A stretch of 43,587 bases of DNA from an uncultured Sphingomonadaceae bacterium (GCA_902806235.1 CADCVW010000089.1:1-43587); one strand, 5' to 3'. Positions 7,498 to 15,925 are shown, counted from the first letter of the stretch. Notes: generated by a model from the letters alone, not told the origin. Translations and numbers: made by a program.

Positions 7498-8387
7498 TGG
7501 CCGCCGGTCCCGCCCTCGTTACGGGCGCGACCGGGACCGTCGGGGGGCAAGTGGTCCGTGCGCTGCTCGCGCACGGCGCGCCCTTGCGCGTCGCGATGCG
7601 GCGACCGGAGCGCGGGCCGTCGGGGGTTGAGGCGGTCCGGTTCGACTTCGCCGAGCCCGCGACTTACCAGGCGGCGCTGGCCGGCGCGCGGAGCTTGTTC
7701 CTGCTGTTCCCGCCGTCGTTGCCGCGCGCGGCCGACCGCTTCGCCGAGCTGATGGACGCGGCGCGGGCGGCCGGGGTGGAGCGCGTCGTGTTCCACTCCG
7801 TGCGCGGGGCGGGGCGGTTGCCGCTGCCCCACCGCAAGATCGAGCGCGTCGTGCAGGCGGGCGGGGTGCCGTGGACGCTGCTGCGGCCCAACGACTTCAT
7901 GCAGAACTTCGCCACCGTGCCCGTCTTCCGCGACGGCATCGCGCGGCGCGGCGTTATGAGCACGCCGGCGGGCGTAGGGCGGACGAGCTACATCGACGTG
8001 CGCGACATTGGAGACGCCGCGGTCAAGGTGCTGACGGAGGACGGGCACGACGGCTGCACCTACACGCTTACCGGGCCGGAGGCGCTGGATCTGGCGCAAG
8101 TGGCCGCGCGGCTGGGCCGGGTGCTGGAGAAGCCGGTGCGCTACGAGCCCGCGTCCGTGCCGGGGTTCGTCCGAGAAGTGCGCGCGCTGGGCAACCCGCT
8201 GCCCTTGGCGCTGATCATGACCAGCATCGCGCTGATTGCGCGGTTCGGGCTGGCGGCGGAGGTCGACCCGACCTTGCCGCAGCTGCTGGGCAAGCCGGCG
8301 CGGGGGTTTGACGCGTTCGCGCGGGATTACAGCCACATCTGGAGCGGCTACGTCGCGACGGGGGTGCGGACGGAGATGGCGGTGTGA
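7497..8387 (+). CDS. NmrA-type atypical short-chain dehydrogenase / NAD(P)H-binding protein
   Basis: Encodes 296 residues from ATG 7497, overlapping the previous stop by one base. The N terminus carries the NAD(P)-binding motif TGATGTVGGQVV (about 10-21). Later features are FHSVRGAG and LRPNDFMQNF, typical of the NmrA/YtfG-like branch of atypical SDRs. The usual YxxxK active site is not obvious, as in NmrA proteins, which may sense redox nucleotides or reduce quinones or flavonoids. Coupling to the upstream 90-residue gene suggests a shared task. The frame is open well upstream, but that part is a shadow of the two preceding genes. Confidence 0.87.
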   Translation: MAAGPALVTGATGTVGGQVVRALLAHGAPLRVAMRRPERGPSGVEAVRFDFAEPATYQAALAGARSLFLLFPPSLPRAADRFAELMDAARAAGVERVVFHSVRGAGRLPLPHRKIERVVQAGGVPWTLLRPNDFMQNFATVPVFRDGIARRGVMSTPAGVGRTSYIDVRDIGDAAVKVLTEDGHDGCTYTLTGPEALDLAQVAARLGRVLEKPVRYEPASVPGFVREVRALGNPLPLALIMTSIALIARFGLAAEVDPTLPQLLGKPARGFDAFARDYSHIWSGYVATGVRTEMAV

Positions 8388-8408
8388 AGGTCGTCCGCTC
8401 AGAAGGTC

Positions 8409-8509
8409 CGTCGTCCTCGCGCAGGCTGGGATCCACAACCCTCGACATCGGCGATCGCGCGCACGGACGTTGCGGCTTAGGGACCCCCCGCCTGCGCAGG
8501 GAGACGACG
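8409..8509. repeat. Imperfect intergenic inverted repeat (REP-like)
   Basis: The left arm CGTCGTCCTCGCGCAGGC starts at 8409. It is matched by the reverse complement of the right arm (8480-8509), which reads CGTCGTCTCCCTGCGCAGGC. About 46 bases lie between the arms. It sits between the 3' ends of two converging genes, the usual place for REP/BIME elements. No other full copy is seen in this window. Confidence 0.6.
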
Positions 8510-8513
8510 AGTA

Positions 8514-10580
8514 TCAGGCCCGGTCATTTTCCAAGGCGCTTCTGAGCTCCGCCAGCCACGGCGCGGCCACGCCGTCGGACGGGGCGCGCCAGTCGCCGCG
8601 CGGAGATAGCGAGCCGCCCGGCGAGACCTTGGGCGCGTTGGGGAGCGCCGAGCGCTTGAACTGGCTGGTCCCAAAGAAGCGGCGCAGGAACTCCTCCAGC
8701 CAACGGGCGACCGTCGGCAAATCATATTGCGGGCGCGCGTCCTCCGGCACGCCGATGGGCCAGCGGCCGGCGGAGGCGTCGCGCCAGGCGTGCCAAGCCA
8801 TGAACAGGATCTTGGACGGGGGCAGGCCGTAGCGCACTGTGTAGTGCACGAAGAAGTCGTGCAGCGCGTAGGGGCCGACCCGATCCTCCGTGCTCTGCAT
8901 CCGTCCGTGCTCGTCGGCGGGGACGAGTTCTGGGCTGATCTCCGTACCAAGAATGTCGGTGAGCACGCGGTCGGTCTCCGCGTCGAACTGGTCGGACTGG
9001 ACGCACCAGCGAATGAGGTACTGGATCAGCGTCTTGGGAACCGCTGCGTTGACCGAATAATGGCTCATATGGTCGCCGACGCCGTAGGTGCACCAGCCGA
9101 GTGCGAGTTCCGACAGGTCGCCGGTGCCGACCACGAAGCCGCGGCGCTGGTTGGCGAGGCGGAACAGGTAGTCGGTCCGGAGCCCCGCCTGCACGTTCTC
9201 GAACGTGACGTCGTAGACGGGCTCCCCGGAAGCGAACGGGTGCCCCATGTCGGCGAGCATCTGCCGGGCGGCGGGGCGGATATCGATTTCCTCCGCCTGC
9301 ACGCCCAAGGCGCGCATCAGCGCCCAGGCGTTCGCCTTGGTGCGCTCGCCGGTGGCGAAGCCGGGGAGAGTGAAGCCGAGGATGGTGGAGCGGGGGAGGC
9401 CGAGATAATCGCACGCTTTGGCGGCGACAATCATCGCATGGGTGGAGTCGAGCCCGCCGGAGACGCCGATGACGAGATGGCTACCGCTGGTCGTCTCGAA
9501 CCGCTTTGCGAGGCCCTGAACCTGGATGTTAAAGGCTTCGTAGCAGTCCTGGTCGAGTCTCTCGGGGTTGTTCGGCACGAAAGGGTAGCGACGAAGCGGC
9601 CGCTCTAAACCCTTGTCGGCCATCGCCGGCCGGTGTTCGAACGACACGCGGCGAAAGCGCTGCTCGGGATGCCGCGCGGCCGCACAGGCGTCGTTAAAGG
9701 TGGGCGTGCGCATCCGCTCCAGGCGGAGCCGCTGGACGTCGACGTCGGCGACGATCAGCTCGGGCTCGCGCTGGAAGCGGTTGCTTTCCGCGAGCAGCTC
9801 GCCCAGCTCGTAGATCATTGCCTGGCCGTCCCAGGCGAGATCGGTGGTGCTCTCGCCGGGGCCGGCGGCGGAATAAAGGTAGGCGGACCAGGTGCGGACG
9901 CTGTGCGCCTCACACAGCACGCCGCGCTCGCGCGCCTTGCCGACAATGATATTGGAGGCGGATAGGTTGCACAGGATCAGCGCGCCCGCCATCGCGCCGG
10001 CGACGGAGGGCGGGACGGGCGCCCAATAATCCTCGCACAACTCCATGTGAAAGACGAAGTCGGCGAGGTCGGTCGCCGCGAAGACGAGGTCGACGCCGAA
10101 GGGGACGCTGGCTGAGCCCGCGACGTCGATAGTCAGCCCGGTCAGGCCGACGCCGGGAGCGAACCAGCGCTTTTCGTAATATTCGCGATAGTTGGGTAGG
10201 AAGCTCTTGGGCACCACGCCGAGGATCGCGCCGCGGTGGATCGCGACGGCGCAATTGTACAGCCGGCCAGCGCGGCGGAGCGGCGCGCCTACGAGGAGCA
10301 CGGGGGCGAGGTTCCGGCTCTCCTGCAGCAGCTTGGCGATCGCCGCTTCCACGTCGTCGAGGAGCGCGTCCTGCAGGTGGAGGTCGTCGATCGCGTAGGA
10401 GGACAGGCCCAGTTCGGGGAACAGCGCGAGGTCCGCGCCACGTTCGTGGGCCGCGCGCGCGAGCTCGAGGTGGGCCTGGAGATTGGCGGCCGGGTCGCCG
10501 GCGGTGGCCCGGGGGGTGCAGGCGGCGCCGCGGACGAAGCCGTGGCGGTGGAAGGAGAAGAAGGACGGGTCGGGGGTCAC
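8514..10580 (-). CDS. nadE: Glutamine-dependent NAD(+) synthetase
   Basis: Converts deamido-NAD, glutamine and ATP to NAD in the cytoplasm, the last step of NAD biosynthesis. The N-terminal nitrilase-like glutaminase domain has the Glu-Lys-Cys triad at about Glu56 (LFPELG), Lys125 (VVPKSF) and Cys182 (MELCED). A C-terminal synthetase domain carries the PP-loop SGGLDS (about 374-379) and GTGDLSELALGW. At 688 residues it matches the long eukaryote-like two-domain type. The GTG at 10580 is chosen because GGAG lies six bases upstream; the frame extends nine codons further to 10607. It stands alone, flanked by intergenic repeats on both sides. Confidence 0.95.
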   Translation of the reverse strand: MTPDPSFFSFHRHGFVRGAACTPRATAGDPAANLQAHLELARAAHERGADLALFPELGLSSYAIDDLHLQDALLDDVEAAIAKLLQESRNLAPVLLVGAPLRRAGRLYNCAVAIHRGAILGVVPKSFLPNYREYYEKRWFAPGVGLTGLTIDVAGSASVPFGVDLVFAATDLADFVFHMELCEDYWAPVPPSVAGAMAGALILCNLSASNIIVGKARERGVLCEAHSVRTWSAYLYSAAGPGESTTDLAWDGQAMIYELGELLAESNRFQREPELIVADVDVQRLRLERMRTPTFNDACAAARHPEQRFRRVSFEHRPAMADKGLERPLRRYPFVPNNPERLDQDCYEAFNIQVQGLAKRFETTSGSHLVIGVSGGLDSTHAMIVAAKACDYLGLPRSTILGFTLPGFATGERTKANAWALMRALGVQAEEIDIRPAARQMLADMGHPFASGEPVYDVTFENVQAGLRTDYLFRLANQRRGFVVGTGDLSELALGWCTYGVGDHMSHYSVNAAVPKTLIQYLIRWCVQSDQFDAETDRVLTDILGTEISPELVPADEHGRMQSTEDRVGPYALHDFFVHYTVRYGLPPSKILFMAWHAWRDASAGRWPIGVPEDARPQYDLPTVARWLEEFLRRFFGTSQFKRSALPNAPKVSPGGSLSPRGDWRAPSDGVAAPWLAELRSALENDRA

Positions 10581-10636
10581 GCGGGGCTCCGGGCAGGGTA
10601 CGACCACTTGCAGCAGATCGGAGGTGAAAAAAATCC

Positions 10637-10720
10637 CGTTCGCGCTGGACCTGTCGAAGCACTCTCCTTCCTCACCCTGCGGGAGAAAAGAAGAGCTTCG
10701 ACAAGCTCAGCCCGGACGGG
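10637..10720. repeat. TTGTCGAAG-type inverted repeat, copy 1 (degenerate left arm)
   Basis: The right arm at 10694-10718 contains GCTTCGACAAGCTCAGCCCG. The left arm at 10637-10660 reads CCGTTCGCGCTGGACCTGTCGAAG and is the degenerate reverse complement. The same element occurs at 27569-27652 and 43022-43105. Confidence 0.8.
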
Positions 10721-10753
10721 TCGGGGAGCGTCGAAAGCGTCGGAGACGGTTGC

Positions 10754-11041
10754 TCAGTCGGTCGCTTTGTCCTGCCCGCTGTAGTCCTGGTCGCCCGCCT
10801 TGCCGCTGCCGTGGTAGCCGACCTTGGTGGTCGCGCCCGCGGTTTCGCCGGCGCCGGACGGCTTGTAGGCGGGGCCGCCGTCTGGGGTGTCGGCGTTGGT
10901 GCCGCTGTGCGGATTGGGGTAAGAGCCACCGCCGCTCTCGCCGACCATATTCGCGACGGTCGGGTCCAGCTTGTGGCCGGCGTCCTGCTTCGCCTTGCCA
11001 GTCCCGCCGACGGTGTCGGCGGGAAAGTCGCTGCTGGTCAT
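10754..11041 (-). CDS. Small hydrophilic Gly-rich protein
   Basis: Encodes 95 residues from ATG 11041, with AAGGATG upstream. The product is rich in Gly, Asp, Lys, Thr and Ser and has no hydrophobic segment. Motif-like pieces such as ANMVGESGGGSYPNPHSG and KVGYHGSGKAGDQDYSGQ suggest a conserved but disordered stress protein. It lies 26 bases downstream of the hemerythrin gene on the same strand and probably shares its EcfG-like promoter. Family not recognised. Confidence 0.7.
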   Translation of the reverse strand: MTSSDFPADTVGGTGKAKQDAGHKLDPTVANMVGESGGGSYPNPHSGTNADTPDGGPAYKPSGAGETAGATTKVGYHGSGKAGDQDYSGQDKATD

Positions 11042-11067
11042 AATGTCATCCTTCGTGCGGGTCGGGC

Positions 11068-11763
11068 TCAGGCGAGCTTGAGCCCTTCCTTGTTCATCAA
11101 CGCGGTCAGCTTTTTGTTCTCCGCGTCGGAGAGCTTCGCTCGCAGCGCGGGGTAGATCTCGTCCTCCTCCTCGTGGACGTGCTTCTCGATCAGATCGCGG
11201 AACTCGCGCACGCGGGTGAGCCAGCGCGGGTCGCTCTTGCCCATCATCTCGAGCTCGAGAAGGTAGGTCTTCACATAGGCGTGCTCGTGGTCGAGCTGGT
11301 CGGCGTCGCCGCGCTCGCCCGCTTCGCGGATAGACGGGTAGATTACATTTTCTTCTTGGAAAGCATGCTTCTGCAGCGCGTTCTTCAGCGCCGCTAGAAG
11401 CGTCGAGCGCTTGCCCGTGTCGGCCGGGGTAGTCTTCTCGATCTGGTCGAAGATGGCGAGCGCGGCGCGGTGCTCCGCGCGCAGCGCATCGAACCAGTCG
11501 CCCTGCATGAGGCTGGCGCCCTGCACCGCCGCCTTGCGGCCCATGTTGGCGAGCAAGCCGATGCCGATGCCGACGGCGGCCGCGCCGAGGAGCATGCCGG
11601 TCGGGACCGCGCCGCCCGTGTCCTGGCCGCGACCGAAGTCGAACAAGCCCCGGCCGCGCCCGGCGGAGCCGTCGTCGATGACGGTGGTGGTCGGCCGCGC
11701 GCCCGCCGTGCCGGCGCCGAAGCCGGCGTCGACCGTCGCGCTTTGTCCCTGGAATTCCGGCAT
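11068..11763 (-). CDS. Hemerythrin HHE-domain protein with a hydrophobic segment
   Basis: Encodes 231 residues. The C-terminal part is an HHE cation-binding (hemerythrin-like) four-helix bundle, with His and Glu ligands in LRAEHRAAL, KHAFQEENVIYPSI, LDHEHAY and KHVHEEEDEIYPAL. These bind a di-iron centre in the family, used for O2, NO or iron handling. Residues about 54-73 (PTGMLLGAAAVGIGIGLLAN) are hydrophobic and Gly-rich and may insert in or touch the membrane. The preceding region is low-complexity. An EcfG-like promoter lies 34-58 bases upstream. Stress-induced protection of iron or redox homeostasis is inferred. Confidence 0.87.
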   Translation of the reverse strand: MPEFQGQSATVDAGFGAGTAGARPTTTVIDDGSAGRGRGLFDFGRGQDTGGAVPTGMLLGAAAVGIGIGLLANMGRKAAVQGASLMQGDWFDALRAEHRAALAIFDQIEKTTPADTGKRSTLLAALKNALQKHAFQEENVIYPSIREAGERGDADQLDHEHAYVKTYLLELEMMGKSDPRWLTRVREFRDLIEKHVHEEEDEIYPALRAKLSDAENKKLTALMNKEGLKLA

Positions 11764-11796
11764 TGTTCGCTCCCGTCACAACTGTGCGGGAGCGGC

Positions 11797-11821
11797 AACC
11801 GCCCGCGGAGCCAAGTGTTCC
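11797..11821 (-). promoter_or_regulatory. EcfG-type promoter for the hemerythrin gene
   Basis: Read on the minus strand: GGAAC at 11821-11817, 16 bases, GGTT at 11800-11797. It matches the consensus except that the base before GTT is G rather than C. It is almost back-to-back with the promoter at 11833-11858. Confidence 0.5.
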
Positions 11822-11832
11822 GTAGGAAAACC

Positions 11833-11858
11833 GGAACAAACCCTGTAGATGCTGCGTT
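11833..11858 (+). promoter_or_regulatory. EcfG-type promoter for the glycosyltransferase-mutase fusion
   Basis: GGAAC at 11833-11837, 17 bases, CGTT at 11855-11858, a full match to the consensus. The expected start of transcription is about 11865, followed by AGGAGG at 11878-11883 and the TTG start at 11892. Confidence 0.65.
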
Positions 11859-11891
11859 TGCGAAAAGAACCGGCCATAGGAGGGGTTGATC

Positions 11892-14270
11892 TTGATCAAA
11901 GATATCGTTCGCGGCGGACAGCGCGCTGGCTCGGGATCCGAGCACGGCGGCGGCCGCTCCGGCGAAACGCTGCTGTGCTTGTCGCACCTGCGCTGGGATT
12001 TCGTCTTTCAGCGGCCGCAGCACCTCATGCAGCGTTTCGCCCGCGAACGGCGCGTGATCTTCTGGGAAGAGCCCGAATACACGGTGGACGTCGCCGCGCC
12101 GGGAGTCCGCCGGACGCGCGACGAGGCGACGGGGGTCGAGGTTGCCACGCCCTTGCTTCCCTGGGCCATGACGGACGGCACGGAGGAGGCGCGCGACGAC
12201 GCGCTCCGCGCGTTGCTGCGGGAACTGCGCGCCGAGATCGCGGGGCCGGTGATTCGCTGGTTCTACACGCCGATGATGTACGGCATCGCGCGCGACGTGC
12301 CGGCGGAAGTCACCGTGTATGATTGCATGGACGAGCTGAGCGCGTTCAAGAACGCGCCGCCCGCGCTGCTCGCGCTGGAGGCGGAGCTGCTCAAGGCCGC
12401 GGACGTGGTGTTCACCGGCGGCTATTCGATTTACGAAGCCAAGCGCGACCGGCACGCTAACATCCATCCTTTCCCGTCGTCGGTCGACCGGGCGCTGTTT
12501 GCCCAAGCGCGCGTCGCCCAGGCTGACCCCGCGGACCAGGCGAGCTTGCCGCGCCCCCGCTTCGGCTTCTACGGCGTGGTGGACGAGCGGATCGACTTAA
12601 ACCTCCTCGCGGCGGTTGCTGACGCGCGGCCCGAGTGGTCGTTGGCGGTGATCGGCCCGGTGGTGAAGATTGACGAGGCCGACCTGCCGCGCCGGCCGAA
12701 CCTCCACTACCTGGGCGGCAAGAGCTACGCCGAGCTGCCCGCCTACCTGTCGGGCTGGGACGTCGCTCTGATGCCTTTCGCGATCAACGAGGCGACCCGC
12801 TTCATCTCGCCGACCAAGACCCCCGAATATCTCGCGGCGGGGCGGCCGGTGGTGTCCACGCCGATCAAGGACGTGGTGCGCCACTACGGGAAGAACGCGG
12901 GTGTGGCGATCGCCGACGGGCCGGAAGCGTTCATCGCGGCGTGCGACCGGATGCTGGAGCTGTCGCGCCGGCCGGAAGCGTGGCTGCCTGAAGTCGACGA
13001 GATGCTCGCCAGCCAGTCGTGGGACGTCACCTTCGCGCGGATGAACGCGCTAATCGCGGCGGCGCGGAAGCCTTCGTCGGCATCGAGTGGCGCGTCCGTC
13101 GCGCCTTTCGTCGCGGCGTCGAACAAGCCCAAGAAGTACGACTATCTCGTCGTGGGCGCGGGCTTCGCGGGCGCGACGCTCGCCGAGCGGCTGGCGAGCC
13201 AGACAGGCGCGCGGGTGCTGGTGATCGACAAGCGGCCGCACATCGCGGGCAACGCTTACGACCATCTGGACGACGCGGGGCTGCTGATCCACCGCTACGG
13301 CCCGCACATCTTCCACACCAACAGCGACGAGATCTTCGCCTACCTGTCCAAGTTCACCGCGTGGCGGCCCTACGAGCATCGCGTGCTCGCCCGGGTGCGG
13401 GGGCAGGAAGTGCCGATCCCGATCAACCGGACGACGCTGAACAAGCTGTTCGGGCTCGACCTGAAGACGGACGACGAGGCCGCGGCCTATCTGGCCTCGC
13501 GCGCGGAGCCGGTGGAGACGGTGCGGACGAGTGAGGACGTGGTGGTCTCCGCAGTCGGCCGCGAGCTCTACGAGCTGTTCTTCCAAGGCTACACGCGCAA
13601 GCAATGGGGGCTCGATCCGAGCGAGCTCGACAAGAGCGTCACCGCCCGCGTGCCGACGCGGACCAACGTCGACGACCGCTACTTCACCGACAAGCACCAG
13701 GCGATGCCGCTCGACGGCTACACCGCGATGTTCCGCCGGATGCTCGATCACCCGATGATCGACCTGTCGCTGGGCGTCGACTTCCGCGACGTAAAGGACG
13801 GCATTGACGCGCCCCACACGATCTACACGGGGCCGATCGACGAATATTTCGACTGGCGGTTCGGCAAGTTGCCGTACCGGAGCCTCCGCTTCGACCACCA
13901 GACGCACGACCGGGAGTGGTTCCAGCCGACCGGCACCGTGAACTACCCGGATCCGGCAACGCCCTACACTCGGATCAGCGAGTATAAGTACCTGACCGGG
14001 CAGAGCCACCCGAAGACCACGGTGACCTACGAATATCCGAGCGCGGAGGGCGATCCTTACTACCCGATTCCGCGGCCGGAGAACCAGGCGCTGTTCAAGC
14101 GCTACGAAGCGTTGGCAAACGAGCAGGTTGACGTCACCTTCGTCGGGCGGCTGGCGACCTACCGCTACTACAACATGGACCAGGTAGTGGGGCAGGCGCT
14201 GTCCACCTTCCGCCGGCTGGTCGGGCTGAAAGGCGCATCAGCGGGCGCGGCGGCGCAGGCGGTCGCTTGA
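11892..14270 (+). CDS. Glycosyltransferase fused to UDP-galactopyranose mutase
   Basis: A 792-residue two-domain protein. Residues about 26-390 form a GT-B type glycosyltransferase: LSHLRWDFVFQRPQHLMQRF at the start and SPTKTPEYLAAGRPVVST in the sugar-nucleotide half. After a Ser/Ala linker, residues about 414-785 form a complete UDP-galactopyranose mutase: VVGAGFAGATLAERL (FAD), HRYGPHIFHTN, GYTRKQWGL, TGPIDEYFDW and RYYNMDQVVGQAL. The mutase makes UDP-galactofuranose, and the fused transferase could use this or a related sugar in a surface polysaccharide. The TTG at 11892 is preferred because AGGAGG sits eight bases upstream; the TTG at 11886 is too close. An EcfG-like promoter precedes it, so stress induction is inferred. 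Normal Glf is about half this length. Confidence 0.93.
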   Translation: MIKDIVRGGQRAGSGSEHGGGRSGETLLCLSHLRWDFVFQRPQHLMQRFARERRVIFWEEPEYTVDVAAPGVRRTRDEATGVEVATPLLPWAMTDGTEEARDDALRALLRELRAEIAGPVIRWFYTPMMYGIARDVPAEVTVYDCMDELSAFKNAPPALLALEAELLKAADVVFTGGYSIYEAKRDRHANIHPFPSSVDRALFAQARVAQADPADQASLPRPRFGFYGVVDERIDLNLLAAVADARPEWSLAVIGPVVKIDEADLPRRPNLHYLGGKSYAELPAYLSGWDVALMPFAINEATRFISPTKTPEYLAAGRPVVSTPIKDVVRHYGKNAGVAIADGPEAFIAACDRMLELSRRPEAWLPEVDEMLASQSWDVTFARMNALIAAARKPSSASSGASVAPFVAASNKPKKYDYLVVGAGFAGATLAERLASQTGARVLVIDKRPHIAGNAYDHLDDAGLLIHRYGPHIFHTNSDEIFAYLSKFTAWRPYEHRVLARVRGQEVPIPINRTTLNKLFGLDLKTDDEAAAYLASRAEPVETVRTSEDVVVSAVGRELYELFFQGYTRKQWGLDPSELDKSVTARVPTRTNVDDRYFTDKHQAMPLDGYTAMFRRMLDHPMIDLSLGVDFRDVKDGIDAPHTIYTGPIDEYFDWRFGKLPYRSLRFDHQTHDREWFQPTGTVNYPDPATPYTRISEYKYLTGQSHPKTTVTYEYPSAEGDPYYPIPRPENQALFKRYEALANEQVDVTFVGRLATYRYYNMDQVVGQALSTFRRLVGLKGASAGAAAQAVA

Positions 14271-14277
14271 CGGAGCG

Positions 14278-15142
14278 GTGACCGAGGAGCGGCCGGCGCT
14301 CGTCCGGTCGCACCTCGCCGCCCAGTTCCCGCGATGGGCGGACCTGCCGATTGAGCCGGTCTCCCTCGCCGGGACGGACAACGCGGTATTCCGCCACAGT
14401 GACGGCATGGCGGTGCGCGTGCCACGGTCGCCCTGCGCGGCCCCGGGCAGGCGGAGAAGGAAGCGCGCTGGCTGCCGCGGCTCGCGCCCGCGCTGCCGCT
14501 GCCCGTTCCGCTGCCGCTCGCGCTGGGCGAGCCCGGGGAGGGCATTCCTTGGCGCTGGACGGTTTGCCGCTGGCTTCCCGGCGCGGATACTTCCATCGCT
14601 CCGAGTGAAGAGCGGGCGGGTGTCGCTGAGGCGCTGGGCAGCTCCGTGCGCGCGCTCCGAAGCTGCGACGCGGCGAGTGGGCCCGTTTCGGGAAGTTACA
14701 ACGGCGGTCGCGGCCTGCCGCTGACGAGCCGCGACGCCCCGGTCCGGGCGGCAATCGAGGCGCTCGCGGACGAGATCGATCCCGGCGCGACATGCGCTGC
14801 CTGGAACGAGGCGCTGGCCGCGCCGTGCTACGCGGGGCCGCCGTCATGGCTCCACGGTGACCTGTACGGCGGCAACTTTCTGCGGGACGCCCGTCGAGCG
14901 AGCGGCGTGATGATTGGGGGCTGATGGGCCTTGGCGACCATGCCTGCGACTTAATGGCCGGCTGGGCCATATTCGGCAACGAGGCTCGCGCGCGCTTCCG
15001 CGAGGCCGCGCCGGCCGATGCGGCAAGCTTGGCGCGCGGCCGCAATTGGGCGCTGTCTTTCGGGCTGATGGCGCTTGCCTACTACCGCGAACGCAACTTG
15101 GTGCTGTCCGCCATCGCCTGTCGCGCGATCAGTGCCGCCTGA
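14278..15142 (+). pseudogene. Aminoglycoside phosphotransferase-like kinase, broken by two frameshifts
   Basis: Three successive frames together spell one APH-fold kinase. Frame 1, from GTG 14278, gives the N terminus (LAGTDNAVFRHSDGMAVRVP). Near 14430 it passes to a second frame with AEKEARWLPRLAPALPLPVP and the catalytic loop SWLHGDLYGGNF, which ends at the TGA 14922-14924. The third frame resumes at about 14910 as GLMGLGDHACDLMAGWAIFG and ends at 15142. At the second break one base is missing: adding one to GTGATGATTGG would restore the expected VIDWGL. The family phosphorylates small hydroxylated or amino compounds. It starts seven bases after the glycosyltransferase-mutase gene. True decay and sequencing error both remain possible. 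Confidence 0.82.
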
Positions 15143-15175
15143 GCGAGTTGTGGCGAACGGGGCTAATCGCTTCGC

Positions 15176-15201
15176 GGAACACCGTTCCCGCAGCGGACGT
15201 T
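15176..15201 (+). promoter_or_regulatory. EcfG-type promoter for the DUF4142 gene
   Basis: GGAAC at 15176-15180, 17 bases, CGTT at 15198-15201, a full match. The expected start of transcription is about 15208, some 29 bases before the TTG start at 15237. Confidence 0.65.
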
Positions 15202-15236
15202 CGAGGGTGGGAACACACGCGAGCGGGAGAGCGGCA

Positions 15237-15911
15237 TTGCAGAGCAAGATCGGAATGGCGGCGCTCGCCATGTCATTGGCGCTGGCGGGCTGCGGCCGGG
15301 GCGAGGGCGGTGAAGGCGGCGACGGCGCGGTCGAGGCGGGCAGCATCAGCGGACGCGGCGAGATCGGCAACGCGGCGGTCGCGGAAGCGGTGGCTTCAGA
15401 CGTCAACACCACCGTGGGCAGCAGCAGCGCGGCGGCGAGCGCGGTGCAGGGCGCGGTGCCGCAGGAGTTCGTCAACGCGGCGGCGGGCGCGGGAGCGTTC
15501 ATCGTGGAAAGCTCGCGATTGGCGATGCAGAAGCAGGTCTCGTCGGGGATGCGCGGTTACGCGGAGCAGATGATCAGCGCTCACGGCCGCTCGGCGGCGA
15601 TGCTGCGGACGGCGGCGGCCGGGGCGGCGACGCCCGTGACGCCCAACGGGCAACTCACGCCCGAGTATCAGGCCAAAATGGCATTCCTGGCGCAACGCGA
15701 CGGCGACCGGTTCGAATCGCGCTTCATCCAGGACCATATCATCGTACACGAGCGTACCCAGCAGGCGATGGGCAACTACGCGCGGACGGGCGCGGACCCG
15801 GCGCTGAAGGCGCACGCGGCGGCGATGGTACCCGAGATCGAGGGGCACTTGGCGCGCGCGCGCGCCGTGCAGGCCGGGACCACCACGGCGCAGGGACGGC
15901 CAGCGGGCTGA
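15237..15911 (+). CDS. DUF4142 lipoprotein
   Basis: Encodes 224 residues from the TTG at 15237, which is preceded by GGGAG at good spacing. The N terminus is a short lipoprotein signal with lipobox LALAGC and lipidated Cys19, so the product is tethered to the outer or inner membrane. The rest (FVNAAAGAGAFIVESSRLA ... MISAHGRSA ... AMVPEIEGHL) fits DUF4142, a ferritin-like helical family found with stress genes. The frame is open upstream to 15075 but that overlaps the broken kinase and the promoter. An EcfG-like promoter lies just upstream. The molecular function of the family is unknown. Confidence 0.87.
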   Translation: MQSKIGMAALAMSLALAGCGRGEGGEGGDGAVEAGSISGRGEIGNAAVAEAVASDVNTTVGSSSAAASAVQGAVPQEFVNAAAGAGAFIVESSRLAMQKQVSSGMRGYAEQMISAHGRSAAMLRTAAAGAATPVTPNGQLTPEYQAKMAFLAQRDGDRFESRFIQDHIIVHERTQQAMGNYARTGADPALKAHAAAMVPEIEGHLARARAVQAGTTTAQGRPAG

Positions 15912-15925
15912 GCGGCGCTGCGCCC

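Noticed and set aside
8727-9608. 293-codon open frame on the plus strand
   Set aside because: Antisense to nadE, which has all catalytic motifs.
10414-10440. GGAAC followed by CGTT inside nadE
   Set aside because: Spacing is 18 and it lies in the middle of a coding region pointing antisense.
13050-14009. 319-codon open frame on the minus strand
   Set aside because: Antisense to the mutase domain of the fusion gene.
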